NCBI GenBank assembly: GCA_902537325.1 | Contig: CACBAT010000004.1 | Coordinates: forward strand, 24,001-88,000 | From: an uncultured Alphaproteobacteria bacterium | GTDB taxonomy: Bacteria; Pseudomonadota; Alphaproteobacteria; HIMB59; GCA-002718135 | Length of the DNA stretch: 64,000 nt | Direction: 5' to 3' | Shown here: positions 52,821-64,000 of the stretch, piece after piece | Layout: every line of letters starts with the position of its first letter | Numbering within the stretch: the first letter of the stretch is position 1 | Made by a program: the position numbers and the translations under genes | Notes under the pieces: model-generated | What the model saw: the letters and a program-made list of their open reading frames with translations, nothing else | What the model was told of the DNA's origin: nothing | Databases searched by the model: none

Positions 52821-53910
52821 TATGTAATTTCTTCAAATTTCCATTTAATTCTGCATTAAGAACTAATCCTAGAGATATAATTATAGCAAGCATTGCTGAT
52901 CCCCCATAAGAAACTAAAGGTAATGGAATTCCAACAACAGGCATTAATCCAGATACCATAGATATGTTCATTATCACATATATAAATAAATTACTGCCAA
53001 CTCCGATAGAAAGAATTCTACCAAAGATATGATTTGATTTAATGGATATATAAAAACACACTGATATTAATAAAAGAAATAGTAAAATTATAAACATAGT
53101 ACCAATAAAACCAAATTCTTCTCCAATTAATGTAAATATAAAATCAGTTTGTTTTTCAGGTAAATATTGTAAATAAGATTGAGAGCCTTCCAAAAATCCT
53201 TTGCCGGTTAAACCACCGGATCCTAAAGCAATTTTTGATTGTATGAGTTGATATCCTCTTCCAAGAGCATCTGCTTCAGGATTTAAAAAAGAGAAAACTC
53301 TATCTTTTTGATATGGTTGTAAGTAATTTAATGACAAAGGAATAGATAAAATTAAAACAAAAAATCCTAATACAAACTTCCAAATTCTTATTCCACTTGC
53401 AAATAGAACGAGAACTCCCAGCATTGCTATACTTAAAGCAGTTCCAAGATCTGGTTGAATAACTACCAATGCAAAAGGTAAAAACAAAATTAAAATTGGA
53501 AAAAATAAATTTTTTATTCTTTTAATTTGATCAAATTTTAAATCATGATAAAATCTTGCTAACGCTAGTATTATAGTTATTTTTATTAATTCTGATGGTT
53601 GGATACTAAAACCAAATAGATTTATCCATCTAGTTGCACCCTTACCAAAAACACCAATTAATTCAACAGAGAGCAACAGTAACAAAGATAAAATAAAAAA
53701 GACATAAGCAAATTGATAAATATACTTGATATTTATTAAGGCTAGAATAATTGCTAAAAAAATAAAAAAAACTAATCTAATTAAATGCCTTGATGCCCAA
53801 GGACTATATAATCCTCCTGCTGCAGAATATAAACCTGCTGCTCCAATAAATGAGATTAATATTACTAAAAAAATCAATAAATAATTTAAATTTTGAATTT
53901 TATTTAACAT
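52813..53910 (-). CDS. rodA: Rod-shape SEDS glycosyltransferase RodA
   Basis: RodA polymerises glycan strands for sidewall growth and works with PBP2. The 365-residue multi-pass protein has FGKGATRWINLFGFSIQPSELIKI (W-x-x-Asn region), VVIQPDLGTAL with the essential Asp, the extracellular loop QSKIALGSGGLTGKGFLEGSQ and SGLMPVVGIPLPLVSYGGSAM. It starts in the mrdA TAATG stop and its end overlaps livG by 8 bases. Also called mrdB. Confidence 0.97.
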   Translation of the reverse strand: MLNKIQNLNYLLIFLVILISFIGAAGLYSAAGGLYSPWASRHLIRLVFFIFLAIILALINIKYIYQFAYVFFILSLLLLLSVELIGVFGKGATRWINLFGFSIQPSELIKITIILALARFYHDLKFDQIKRIKNLFFPILILFLPFALVVIQPDLGTALSIAMLGVLVLFASGIRIWKFVLGFFVLILSIPLSLNYLQPYQKDRVFSFLNPEADALGRGYQLIQSKIALGSGGLTGKGFLEGSQSYLQYLPEKQTDFIFTLIGEEFGFIGTMFIILLFLLLISVCFYISIKSNHIFGRILSIGVGSNLFIYVIMNISMVSGLMPVVGIPLPLVSYGGSAMLAIIISLGLVLNAELNGNLKKLHNA

Positions 53911-55712
53911 TAAGTTTCTAATTTTTTTATAAATTGAAAAATTTCTCTTGCTATAGGTGCTGCAGTTGACGCACCCGAACCTCCATGTTCAATAACAACC
54001 GAAACAGCATATCTAGGTTTTTCAACAGGCATATATCCAACAAATAAAGCGTGATCTCTTTTTTTCCATTCTACCTCTTTTTTCCTAAAATCTTCACTTT
54101 CTCTTTCAGCTACAGTTATTCTTCTAACTTGCGAAGTCCCTGTCTTACCTGCAAAAGGAGTAGACTCGGATCTTGAATTATAAGCTGTACCTTTATTGTC
54201 ATTAACTACTTTAAACATCGAATTTTTAATAATTTTAATTGCATTTTGGTATTTTTCTAATTTTTCAAATTCATTATCATTGTTTTGTTTGATGATATTG
54301 GGTTTGACGTTTCTGCCATTAGAAGCAATAATGGAAGTCATGACAGCAAGTTGTAGAGGATTAGTTAATACAAAACCCTGTCCAATTGCTGAGATTAAAG
54401 TCTCTCCAGGATACCAACTTTCATCATATTTTTTCTTTTTCCAATCACGAGAAGGAATGATTCCTTTTTTTTGATTAGGTAAGGGAATATCATAAATTTT
54501 TCCTAAACCAAAATCTTCAGCAACTTTTGCAATTTTATCTATGCCTATCTTTTTAGAGATTTCATAGAAAAAAACATCACATGATTCTTTAATTGCATCA
54601 TTTACATTCATTAATCCATGACCATTATTTTTCCAGCAATGATAAAGTCTGTCACCCAAACCGATTTTTCCACTACAAAAATGTTTTGTATTAGTGTCTA
54701 TTACCCCATGCACTATTCCGGCAATCGCAACAACCATTTTAAAAGTTGAGCCTGGGGCATACAAACCTTGAATACATCTATAAGTAAGTGGTGAGAGCTC
54801 ATTCTCTAAAATTGAATCCCAATATTCTTTATTTGGTTTTTTTATAATTTTATTAGGATTATAAGATGGGGTAGAAGTCATACATAAGATGTTTCCATTT
54901 TTAATATCCATAAGTACCGCTGATCCTGCCTTATGTTCTTTTAGTAAATTCAAAGCATATTGTTGAATTCTAAGATCTATAGTAATATAAATATCATTGC
55001 CCTTTTGACTATCTTGCCTAGATATTTCACGTATTACTCTCCCATAAGAATTGACTTCAATCTCTCTTTGTCCTGCTTTACCAATGAGATTCGGATTAAA
55101 ACTTTTTTCAATACCATCTTTTCCTATTTCTAAATTAGGCATATTTGCAATAAATGGTAATTCAACTTCTTCTCGATTAGGTTTATTCGTATAACCAATT
55201 AAATGTGAAACAGTATTATTATACTGGTAAATTCTCATATAATCTTGAGAAATAAATATTCCCTCAATATTAAGTTTATTTGCTTCAATTTTTTCAAGCT
55301 CATACCAATTAATGTTTTCTAAAACTTTTATTTTTTCAAATTTTTTAACTTTTTTAGATAGTTCAATTATTTTTCTTCTATCAATAAAATCTATTTTTAT
55401 AATTTGATTTAATTCGCTTAGAGATTTATTTATATTTTTTGTGTTTTCAGGAATTATATATACATCAAATACTTTAATATTAGATGCTAAAATCTTTTTA
55501 TTAATATCATAAATTTTTCCTCTAAGAGGGTATATAATTTCAACGTCTATTTGATTATTTTTGGAAAGAGTTTTATATTTTTCAGAATTTTTTATTTGAA
55601 TATCATATAGTCTCCATCCTACAATTCCAAAAAAAGATACCTTTAATAAATATAAAAAAAAAGTTCTTCTATTAAGTACTGAATATTGTTTTTTATCATC
55701 TGAATAGAACAT
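53910..55712 (-). CDS. mrdA: Penicillin-binding protein 2 (elongasome transpeptidase)
   Basis: PBP2 crosslinks the glycan made by RodA. The 600-residue class B protein has one membrane segment (about 17-34), the pedestal motif YPLRGKIYDINKKILASN, S322-x-x-K325 in APGSTFKM, a Ser-Cys-Asp motif in IKESCDVFF in place of SxN, and KTGTS near the end (PFAGKTGTSQVRR). SCD is common in the PBP2 group. Its order mreB-mreC-mreD-mrdA-rodA is the classical elongation cluster. It lies 1 base after mreD. Confidence 0.97.
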   Translation of the reverse strand: MFYSDDKKQYSVLNRRTFFLYLLKVSFFGIVGWRLYDIQIKNSEKYKTLSKNNQIDVEIIYPLRGKIYDINKKILASNIKVFDVYIIPENTKNINKSLSELNQIIKIDFIDRRKIIELSKKVKKFEKIKVLENINWYELEKIEANKLNIEGIFISQDYMRIYQYNNTVSHLIGYTNKPNREEVELPFIANMPNLEIGKDGIEKSFNPNLIGKAGQREIEVNSYGRVIREISRQDSQKGNDIYITIDLRIQQYALNLLKEHKAGSAVLMDIKNGNILCMTSTPSYNPNKIIKKPNKEYWDSILENELSPLTYRCIQGLYAPGSTFKMVVAIAGIVHGVIDTNTKHFCSGKIGLGDRLYHCWKNNGHGLMNVNDAIKESCDVFFYEISKKIGIDKIAKVAEDFGLGKIYDIPLPNQKKGIIPSRDWKKKKYDESWYPGETLISAIGQGFVLTNPLQLAVMTSIIASNGRNVKPNIIKQNNDNEFEKLEKYQNAIKIIKNSMFKVVNDNKGTAYNSRSESTPFAGKTGTSQVRRITVAERESEDFRKKEVEWKKRDHALFVGYMPVEKPRYAVSVVIEHGGSGASTAAPIAREIFQFIKKLET

Positions 55713-55713
55713 G

Positions 55714-56199
55714 TCACTTATCTAATTTATTAAACAAAAATACAGTAGGAATAAAAATAATTAAAGAAATTAAAAAGAAATTTAAAATTAAAAATCCATT
55801 AAATTTATAGTCATTTATGAGATTTGCTAAAAATTGTTCAAATAGAAGTAAACCTATTAAAGTTATAAAATAAATGAAAATTATTTGATAGGATGACAAT
55901 CTAATTAAATATTTTTTAAGTAAAACAAAAAAGATTAGAAGAAATAAAAAAGTTATTAAATGGGCTCCTATATAATTTAATAATAATACATCAAATAAAA
56001 TTCCATATACCAAAGCAACAACATAAAGATAATAATGATAGTGATAAAAAATTAGATAGATAAAAGTTAAGTGGAAAAGTACATAAAATGCATTATTAAT
56101 ATTTGGGAATAAAATAAAAGAATTTACTGAAATTGAAAAACTTATAATTAAAATAATATTTAGTTTTACAGAGGAATTAAGGAATTTGGAAAACTCCAT
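55714..56199 (-). CDS. mreD: Rod-shape protein MreD
   Basis: The 161-residue protein is a small integral membrane protein with five or six hydrophobic segments; a conserved-looking AHLITFLFLLIFFVLLKKYL lies in the middle. MreD is poorly conserved, so recognition depends mainly on place (after mreC, before mrdA), length and topology. It helps couple MreB and MreC in the elongation complex. It starts in the mreC stop (TAATG). Confidence 0.85.
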   Translation of the reverse strand: MEFSKFLNSSVKLNIILIISFSISVNSFILFPNINNAFYVLFHLTFIYLIFYHYHYYLYVVALVYGILFDVLLLNYIGAHLITFLFLLIFFVLLKKYLIRLSSYQIIFIYFITLIGLLLFEQFLANLINDYKFNGFLILNFFLISLIIFIPTVFLFNKLDK

Positions 56200-57020
56200 T
56201 ATTTTGATGTAACTATTTGAAGATAATCAATATTTTCAAAATCAACAAATGGTAGAACAAAAAATCTATTTTTTTCAACTTTAGCAACTTTACCAACTAA
56301 TAAATCTACAGGGAAAATTTGCGCTGTACCACTTGTTACTACAATATCTCCCAATCTTGGCATTTTATTTTCTTTCACAAAAGAGCTTACAAGATATTTG
56401 CCATCTCCATTGCCAGTAAGTAAGGAAAAAATTCCATCAGATATAGATTTTACTGAAATAGATAAATTAGGGTCAGTTAAAAGTATTACTCTTGAATTTT
56501 TAGCAGTTGTGTCAATTACTTTGCCGACTAATCCTCTTTCGTTGATAGCTGACATATTTTTCTCAATTTTATCTTCATGACCAGCGTTCAAGTTTATCAG
56601 CTTACTATAAATAGTATCATTTCTATTAATAAGAGACGCAGTTTTGATTAAGGTTAAATTATTATCAGTTGCATTTAACAATTTTTTTAAAACTTTATTC
56701 TCTCTTGAATTTTGAATTGCTAATGTTTGCCATTTTTTTAAACGTATTATTTCTTCTTGAAGAATTTTGTTTTCAAATTTTAAACTTCTAAACTGATTAT
56801 ATTCGTCAACAAAATTTGAAAAGACATTTACAGGCGCTGAAATAAATCTTGTAACAGGAACAACTACAGAACTCGATATATTTTTTATACCATAAATAAC
56901 ATAATAATCCGTTTTTGAAAAAAAGACTAAAAGAAATGAAAGTGTGATTACAGAAATAATTGTAAAGTTTTTTAAAAATCTTGATAATTGAAAAACCTTT
57001 ATTTGGAACTTAGGTGCCAT
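56199..57020 (-). CDS. mreC: Rod-shape protein MreC
   Basis: MreC is a periplasmic scaffold that regulates PBP2. The 273-residue protein has one N-terminal membrane segment (about 16-34), a coiled-coil stretch (about 68-110; NKILQEEIIRLKKWQ), and a two-barrel domain with INERGLVGKVIDTT, VILLTDPNLSISVK and the terminal GDIVVTSGTAQIFP. It follows mreB after 8 bases. Confidence 0.94.
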   Translation of the reverse strand: MAPKFQIKVFQLSRFLKNFTIISVITLSFLLVFFSKTDYYVIYGIKNISSSVVVPVTRFISAPVNVFSNFVDEYNQFRSLKFENKILQEEIIRLKKWQTLAIQNSRENKVLKKLLNATDNNLTLIKTASLINRNDTIYSKLINLNAGHEDKIEKNMSAINERGLVGKVIDTTAKNSRVILLTDPNLSISVKSISDGIFSLLTGNGDGKYLVSSFVKENKMPRLGDIVVTSGTAQIFPVDLLVGKVAKVEKNRFFVLPFVDFENIDYLQIVTSK

Positions 57021-57028
57021 TTTAATAT

Positions 57029-58072
<1,044 letters not shown>

Positions 58073-59629
58073 TTAAACTCCTTCTATTTTTAAACTTGCT
58101 GAATTCTCTTTAATAGATTTAGTTTTTTTAAAGATCAATCTGTTTAATGCATTAATGTATGCTTTTGCAGATGCAACAATTATATCAGGATCACTTCCTT
58201 TTGCTTGTGATGATAGATTATCATCTTCAAGTCTGACAGTAACCTCTCCTTGTGCATCAGTACCTGCAGTGATTGCATTTACTTGATAAAGTTTAAGTTT
58301 AAATTCAGTATTAGTAAGTTTTTTTATAGCATTAAATGTAGCATCAACAGGACCGTTACCATTAATTTTAGTATTTTCCACTTTTTCGTTTATTTCAATC
58401 TTTAATTTAGCTTCAGCTTTTTCAACAGATCCAGCATTTACTTCTAAAGATACAAATTTAATGTGTTCGTCATATGACGATGTTCTATCTTCTGCTAATG
58501 CAATTAAATCTTCCTCAAATATTTCTTTTTTCTTATCGGCTAAATCTTTAAATCTTCCAAATAACTCCATTAAAGCATTATCACCTACTTCATAACCAAG
58601 TTCTTTTAACTTTTCTGAAAAAGCATGTTTACCTGAGTGTTTTCCAAGAACTAGTGAAGATTTATTAAGCCCTATGGACTCAGGTGTCATGATTTCATAG
58701 GTCCCAGCATGTTTGAGCATACCATCTTGATGTATTCCTGCTTCGTGAGCAAAAGCATTGGCACCAACTATCGCTTTATTTGGTTGAACTGGAAAGCCTG
58801 TTATTGATGATACTAATCTAGAGGCTTTCATAATGGACTCTGTTTTAATATCTGTATGAAAAGGCATTAGATCTTTTTTTACTTTTAAAGTCATTACAAT
58901 TTCTTCTAGTGATGAGTTTCCAGCTCTTTCACCCATACCATTAATTGTACACTCAACTTGTCTTGCACCTTCTTTGATAGCTGCAACATTATTTGCTGTC
59001 GCTAAACCTAAATCATTATGTGTATGAGTAGAAAGAATTGCTTTATCAATATTTGTAACATTATTTTTTACATTTTTGAAAATTTTACCAAACTCTTCTG
59101 GTAGTGTGTAACCAACAGTATCAGGGATATTAATAGTTGAAGCACCTGAGTTGATGGCGAGCTCGATACATTGATATAAAAATTTTAACTCTGACCTTCC
59201 ACCATCTTCACAGCTCCACTCAATATTATCACAAAGATTTCTTGCGTGAGACACAGTTTTTTGAATAGCTTCTAAAACTTCTTCTTCAGTTTTCTTTAAT
59301 TTATATTTCATATGTAAAGGACTGGTAGCAATAAAAGTATGAATTCTTGGAGACTTAGCATGTTGTACTGCTTCCCAAGCACGGTCAATATCTTTAAAGC
59401 TTGCTCTTGCTAAACCGGCAATCGTTGAATTTTTGATATGCTTGCTAACTTCAGAAACTGCTTCAAAATCTCCATTAGAAGCGATCGGAAAACCTGCTTC
59501 AATAATATCAACTTTCATTGAATCAAGAATTTCAGCAATTTGAAGTTTTTCATCTAAATTCATTGATGCACCTGGAGATTGTTCTCCATCTCGAAGAGTT
59601 GTATCAAAAATATAAATTTTTTCAGTCAT
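58073..59629 (-). CDS. leuA: 2-isopropylmalate synthase
   Basis: LeuA makes 2-isopropylmalate from 2-oxoisovalerate and acetyl-CoA, the first leucine-specific step. The 518-residue protein has the HMGL-type start FDTTLRDGEQSPG, the metal-binding STHTHNDLGLATAN, VECTINGMGERAGN and a regulatory C-terminal domain (about 390-500) where leucine feedback would act. It lies 42 bases after ilvC. Leucine is a substrate of the liv transporter encoded in the same run. Confidence 0.97.
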   Translation of the reverse strand: MTEKIYIFDTTLRDGEQSPGASMNLDEKLQIAEILDSMKVDIIEAGFPIASNGDFEAVSEVSKHIKNSTIAGLARASFKDIDRAWEAVQHAKSPRIHTFIATSPLHMKYKLKKTEEEVLEAIQKTVSHARNLCDNIEWSCEDGGRSELKFLYQCIELAINSGASTINIPDTVGYTLPEEFGKIFKNVKNNVTNIDKAILSTHTHNDLGLATANNVAAIKEGARQVECTINGMGERAGNSSLEEIVMTLKVKKDLMPFHTDIKTESIMKASRLVSSITGFPVQPNKAIVGANAFAHEAGIHQDGMLKHAGTYEIMTPESIGLNKSSLVLGKHSGKHAFSEKLKELGYEVGDNALMELFGRFKDLADKKKEIFEEDLIALAEDRTSSYDEHIKFVSLEVNAGSVEKAEAKLKIEINEKVENTKINGNGPVDATFNAIKKLTNTEFKLKLYQVNAITAGTDAQGEVTVRLEDDNLSSQAKGSDPDIIVASAKAYINALNRLIFKKTKSIKENSASLKIEGV

Positions 59630-59671
59630 TTCTTTAATTATACACTAATCAAAATTTTATTAAACTTTCAT

Positions 59672-61235
<1,564 letters not shown>

Positions 61236-61236
<1 letters not shown>

Positions 61237-63002
61237 TAAACTAAAATTTTTCCTTTTTCGGCAGATTTTTTGTCTTGTTTTTGATCTTTACTTAACATCA
61301 TTTCATTATGAGCAGATCCACTTTGAATCATTGGAAAGCAATTCTCTTCTTTAGTTACCCAAATATCTGCAATTACTGTATTTTTTGTTTCTATCATTTG
61401 ATTTATAACATTATCAAGGTCATCAGTTGTTTTTGCTCTTAAACCAACAGCTTTATAACTTTCAGCTAACTTTACAAAATCAGGTAAACTATCAGTATAA
61501 CTTTCGGAATATCTTCCACCATGTAAAAGTTCCTGCCATTGCCTAACCATTCCCATGTATTCATTGTTTAAAATAAATATTTTTACAGGCAATCTATATT
61601 GAACAGCAGTGCTCATTTCTTGAATATTCATGAGTATAGAGGCGTCTCCTGCTATGTCGACTACTAAAGCATCAGGATGTCCAACCTGAGCTCCAATAGC
61701 AGCGGGAAAACCATATCCCATAGTTCCTAAACCACCTGAAGTTAGCCATCTATTTGGCTCTTCAAATTTATAGAATTGAGCAGCCCACATCTGATGTTGA
61801 CCTACTTCAGTTGTAATAAATGTTTTTGTATTTTTTGTTAACTCATATAGTCTTTGAACCGCATACTGCGGTTTAATCTGCTTGCCTTCATTATTGTAGT
61901 TTAAACAATCTACTTCTTTCCATTTATTTATTTTATCCCACCACAATTTTAATGAGTCAGTATCTATTTTACATTTTTTGTCTTTCCAGACCGAAATCAT
62001 TTTTTCAACAACTTGTTTAACATCACCTATTATTGGAACATCAACGTTTATTGTTTTGTTGATATTACTTTCATCAATATCAATATGAATTTTCTTTGAG
62101 TTAGGTGAGAAAGCATCAAGTCTTCCTGTAACTCTATCATCAAATCTTGCGCCGATATTAATCATGACATCACATTCATGCATAGCCATATTAGCTTCAT
62201 ACATTCCGTGCATACCAAGCATGCCAAGTGAGTTTTTATCTGATGAACCTACAACCCCTAGACCCATTAATGTCATTGTTACTGGTGATCCAACCATATT
62301 TATAAATTCTCTAACTAATTTTGAAGCTTTTGGACCAGAATTAATACAACCACCACCAATATAAAAAATTGGTTTTTTAGCTTTTGAAATTAATTCTACT
62401 GCTTCTTCAATTTTATTTTTTTCAAAATCAGGACTTGGTTCAAACAATCTATGAGAGGGAATAATAATTTTATTTTTTTCTTCATAAGTTCCTGAAGCAA
62501 ATTGAACATCTTTAGGTATATCAATTAATACAGGACCTGGTCTTCCATTTTGAGCAATGGTAAATGCTTCATGAAATACAGAAGATAATTTATTAACATC
62601 CTTAACTAAGTAATTATGTTTAGTACAAGGTCTCGTTATACCTGTCGTGTCGCATTCTTGAAATGCATCACTGCCAATTAAGTGTTGAGGTACCTGTCCA
62701 GTTATACATACAATAGGCACACTATCCATCATTGCGTCAGTTAAACCTGTTACAACATTTGTTGCACCAGGCCCTGATGTAACAAGAACTACTCCAGTTT
62801 TACCAGTCGACCTAGCATAACCTTCAGCCGCATGTATCGCACCACCCTCTTGTCTTACTAAAACGTGCTTGATAGAATTCTGTTTAAATAAAGTATCGTA
62901 TATGGGTAATACCGCACCACCAGGATATCCAAATACAACTTCTACGCCTTGTTCAGCTAAGCTTTTTAATACAATTTCAGCGCCTGTTATTTCATTATTC
63001 AT
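61236..63002 (-). CDS. ilvI: Acetolactate synthase large (catalytic) subunit
   Basis: This thiamine-diphosphate and FAD enzyme starts valine, leucine and isoleucine synthesis. The 588-residue protein has VFGYPGGAVLPIYD, VRQEGGAIHAAEGYA with the catalytic Glu, TSGPGATNVVTGL, and the ThDP motif beginning IAGDASILMNIQEM and ending LNNEYMGMVRQWQ. It could equally be named ilvB. The 47-base gap to miaA shows no leader peptide or attenuator, so classical attenuation is unlikely. Confidence 0.98.
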
Positions 63003-63049
63003 TGATTTTAGCTCATAGGCTGTGGATAAAATAAAATCAATAAATTAGT

Positions 63050-63973
63050 TCAATTTTGCTCAAAATTAATGGATTTTAAGTCAATTTCATCTGGAAATTG
63101 ATTAAATTTTTTAAAAATATTAAGATTTGAAGATCTCCACCAAGTATGTTGTCTTTTTACATAGTTTCTTGTTACTTGTTGTATTTTAGAAATACATTCC
63201 TCAATTGATACTTCGTTATTAAGATATGATTGAATTTCAGGAACTCCGTGAGCTTTCATTATTGGTAAGCTATTATTATAATTTAATTTAAGTAAATTTT
63301 TGACTTCCTCTATCGCACCATCTTCTATCATTAAGTGTGTTCTATGATCTACTCTTCTATAGTTTTCTTTTCTATCTGGAAGAAATAATAATATTTTGTA
63401 ATTTTTTAAATTAATAAAATTTTTATTTTTACTTTTTTTCCAGTCACTAAATTTTTTCTTAGTAAAAAAATTTACTTCCCATACTCTTCTTATTCTTTGA
63501 ATATCGTTAGGCGCAATATTAATCATTGCATCACTGTCTAGCTCTTTAACTAAATTAAAAAAATTTTCCTTACCAATTTTTAAAATCATTTTATCTGATT
63601 CTATTTTTACTTTTTCTGGAATAGATGGAATTGAAACTATTCCATTTATTAAAGATTCTATGTAAAGACCTGTACCTCCAACTAAAATAGGTGTTATATT
63701 TTTATTAACCAAATAATTAATTTTTTTTGATGCTTCATCACACCATTTTTGAACATTAAATCTAACATCACCTTTTACAAATCCATAAAGATGGTGATTG
63801 ATTTTTTTTTGATCATTTATAGTTGGTCTAGCAGTTAAGATACTTAACTCATTATAAATCTGCATACTATCAGCATTTATAATCTCGCCATTTAGTTTGT
63901 TAGCTAGACTTAAAGCAAATTTTGATTTTCCTGATGCAGTGGGCCCTAATACAAAATAGATTTGAGTTTTCAA
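63050..63973 (-). CDS. miaA: tRNA dimethylallyltransferase
   Basis: MiaA adds a dimethylallyl group to A37 of tRNAs that read U-starting codons. The 307-residue protein has the P-loop LGPTASGKSKFA (9-20), NADSMQIYNEL, the ILVGGTGLYIESLI segment and RRVWEVNFFTKKKFSDW near the middle, with VTRNYVKRQHTWWR at the C-terminus. The start is TTG 63973, only 27 bases from the window end; an earlier start outside the window cannot be excluded but the P-loop position is normal. It heads the visible leftward run. Confidence 0.95.
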   Translation of the reverse strand: MKTQIYFVLGPTASGKSKFALSLANKLNGEIINADSMQIYNELSILTARPTINDQKKINHHLYGFVKGDVRFNVQKWCDEASKKINYLVNKNITPILVGGTGLYIESLINGIVSIPSIPEKVKIESDKMILKIGKENFFNLVKELDSDAMINIAPNDIQRIRRVWEVNFFTKKKFSDWKKSKNKNFINLKNYKILLFLPDRKENYRRVDHRTHLMIEDGAIEEVKNLLKLNYNNSLPIMKAHGVPEIQSYLNNEVSIEECISKIQQVTRNYVKRQHTWWRSSNLNIFKKFNQFPDEIDLKSINFEQN

Positions 63974-64000
63974 TTATTCTTAAATTTAATTGTTACCCAA

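Noticed and set aside
63021..63029. Exact DnaA box (TTATCCACA on the minus strand) between miaA and ilvI
   Set aside because: A single box; in 64 kb of AT-rich DNA about one such match is expected by chance, and there is no cluster or AT-rich unwinding element with it.

Overview
The window is AT-rich, densely packed bacterial DNA, probably from a streamlined marine-type alphaproteobacterium (SAR11-like or HIMB59/AEGEAN-169-like). Three things point that way. The genes include alphaproteobacterial families: the long two-domain dCTP deaminase, an NDUFA12-type complex I protein, DUF2155, and a SufBCDS-SufT-SufA cluster. Most genes abut or overlap by 1, 4 or 8 bases. The 16S rRNA start seen here carries an alphaproteobacterial-looking GAACGAACGCTGGCGGCATG. 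The exact clade is inference; no complete marker gene was compared.

Bases 1-5650 (+ strand) are the end of a surface-carbohydrate island: a transketolase fragment cut by the window edge, a methyltransferase, a zinc-type dehydrogenase, two SDR epimerase-like proteins, a UDP-galactopyranose-mutase-like flavoprotein, and a decayed 2-oxoglutarate/Fe(II) oxygenase. The island ends at about 53 bases of the 5' end of 16S rRNA on the minus strand. Behind this fragment lies what looks like an intact rRNA leader with a boxB-like hairpin and boxA, and then initiator tRNA-Met. The 16S gene itself is missing. This junction is the most unusual part of the window.

Bases 6053-15760 hold two tRNA-Met genes flanking a membrane protein, the leftward SUF iron-sulfur operon (sufB-C-D-S-T-A) with mnmA upstream, and rightward alpha/beta hydrolase and tyrS genes. 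Bases 15761-19217 encode PBP1A and release factor 2, the latter with a programmed frameshift. Bases 19326-26453 form a rightward run: RNase E/G, M48 protease, dCTP deaminase, aroQ, accB, accC, aat. Leftward genes follow: DUF2155, NDUFA12, pyrC and a family 9 glycosyltransferase. Bases 29133-43272 contain ygfZ, an MFS transporter, glyS, a small membrane protein, an S49 peptidase, a polyprenyl synthase, a mannose-isomerase-type cupin, rpe, a LysR regulator, a tiny 27-residue basic ORF, an SbmA-like transporter, FxsA, a DapA-like aldolase, uppP, exonuclease I, ribokinase and a FucU-type mutarotase. Bases 43285-47576 contain a tandem aldehyde dehydrogenase, deoC and gpsA; with ribokinase and FucU the first two form a likely deoxyribose-use operon.

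Bases 47727-63973 combine branched-chain amino-acid metabolism and cell elongation. A rightward binding-protein gene ends in a strong terminator. Facing it is a leftward series miaA-ilvI-ilvH-ilvC-leuA-mreB-mreC-mreD-mrdA-rodA-livG-livF-livH-livM, with gaps of 0-47 bases. Apart from the 5257-6052 stretch, no region longer than 300 bases lacks a gene. I saw no CRISPR array, prophage, insertion sequence or transposase.
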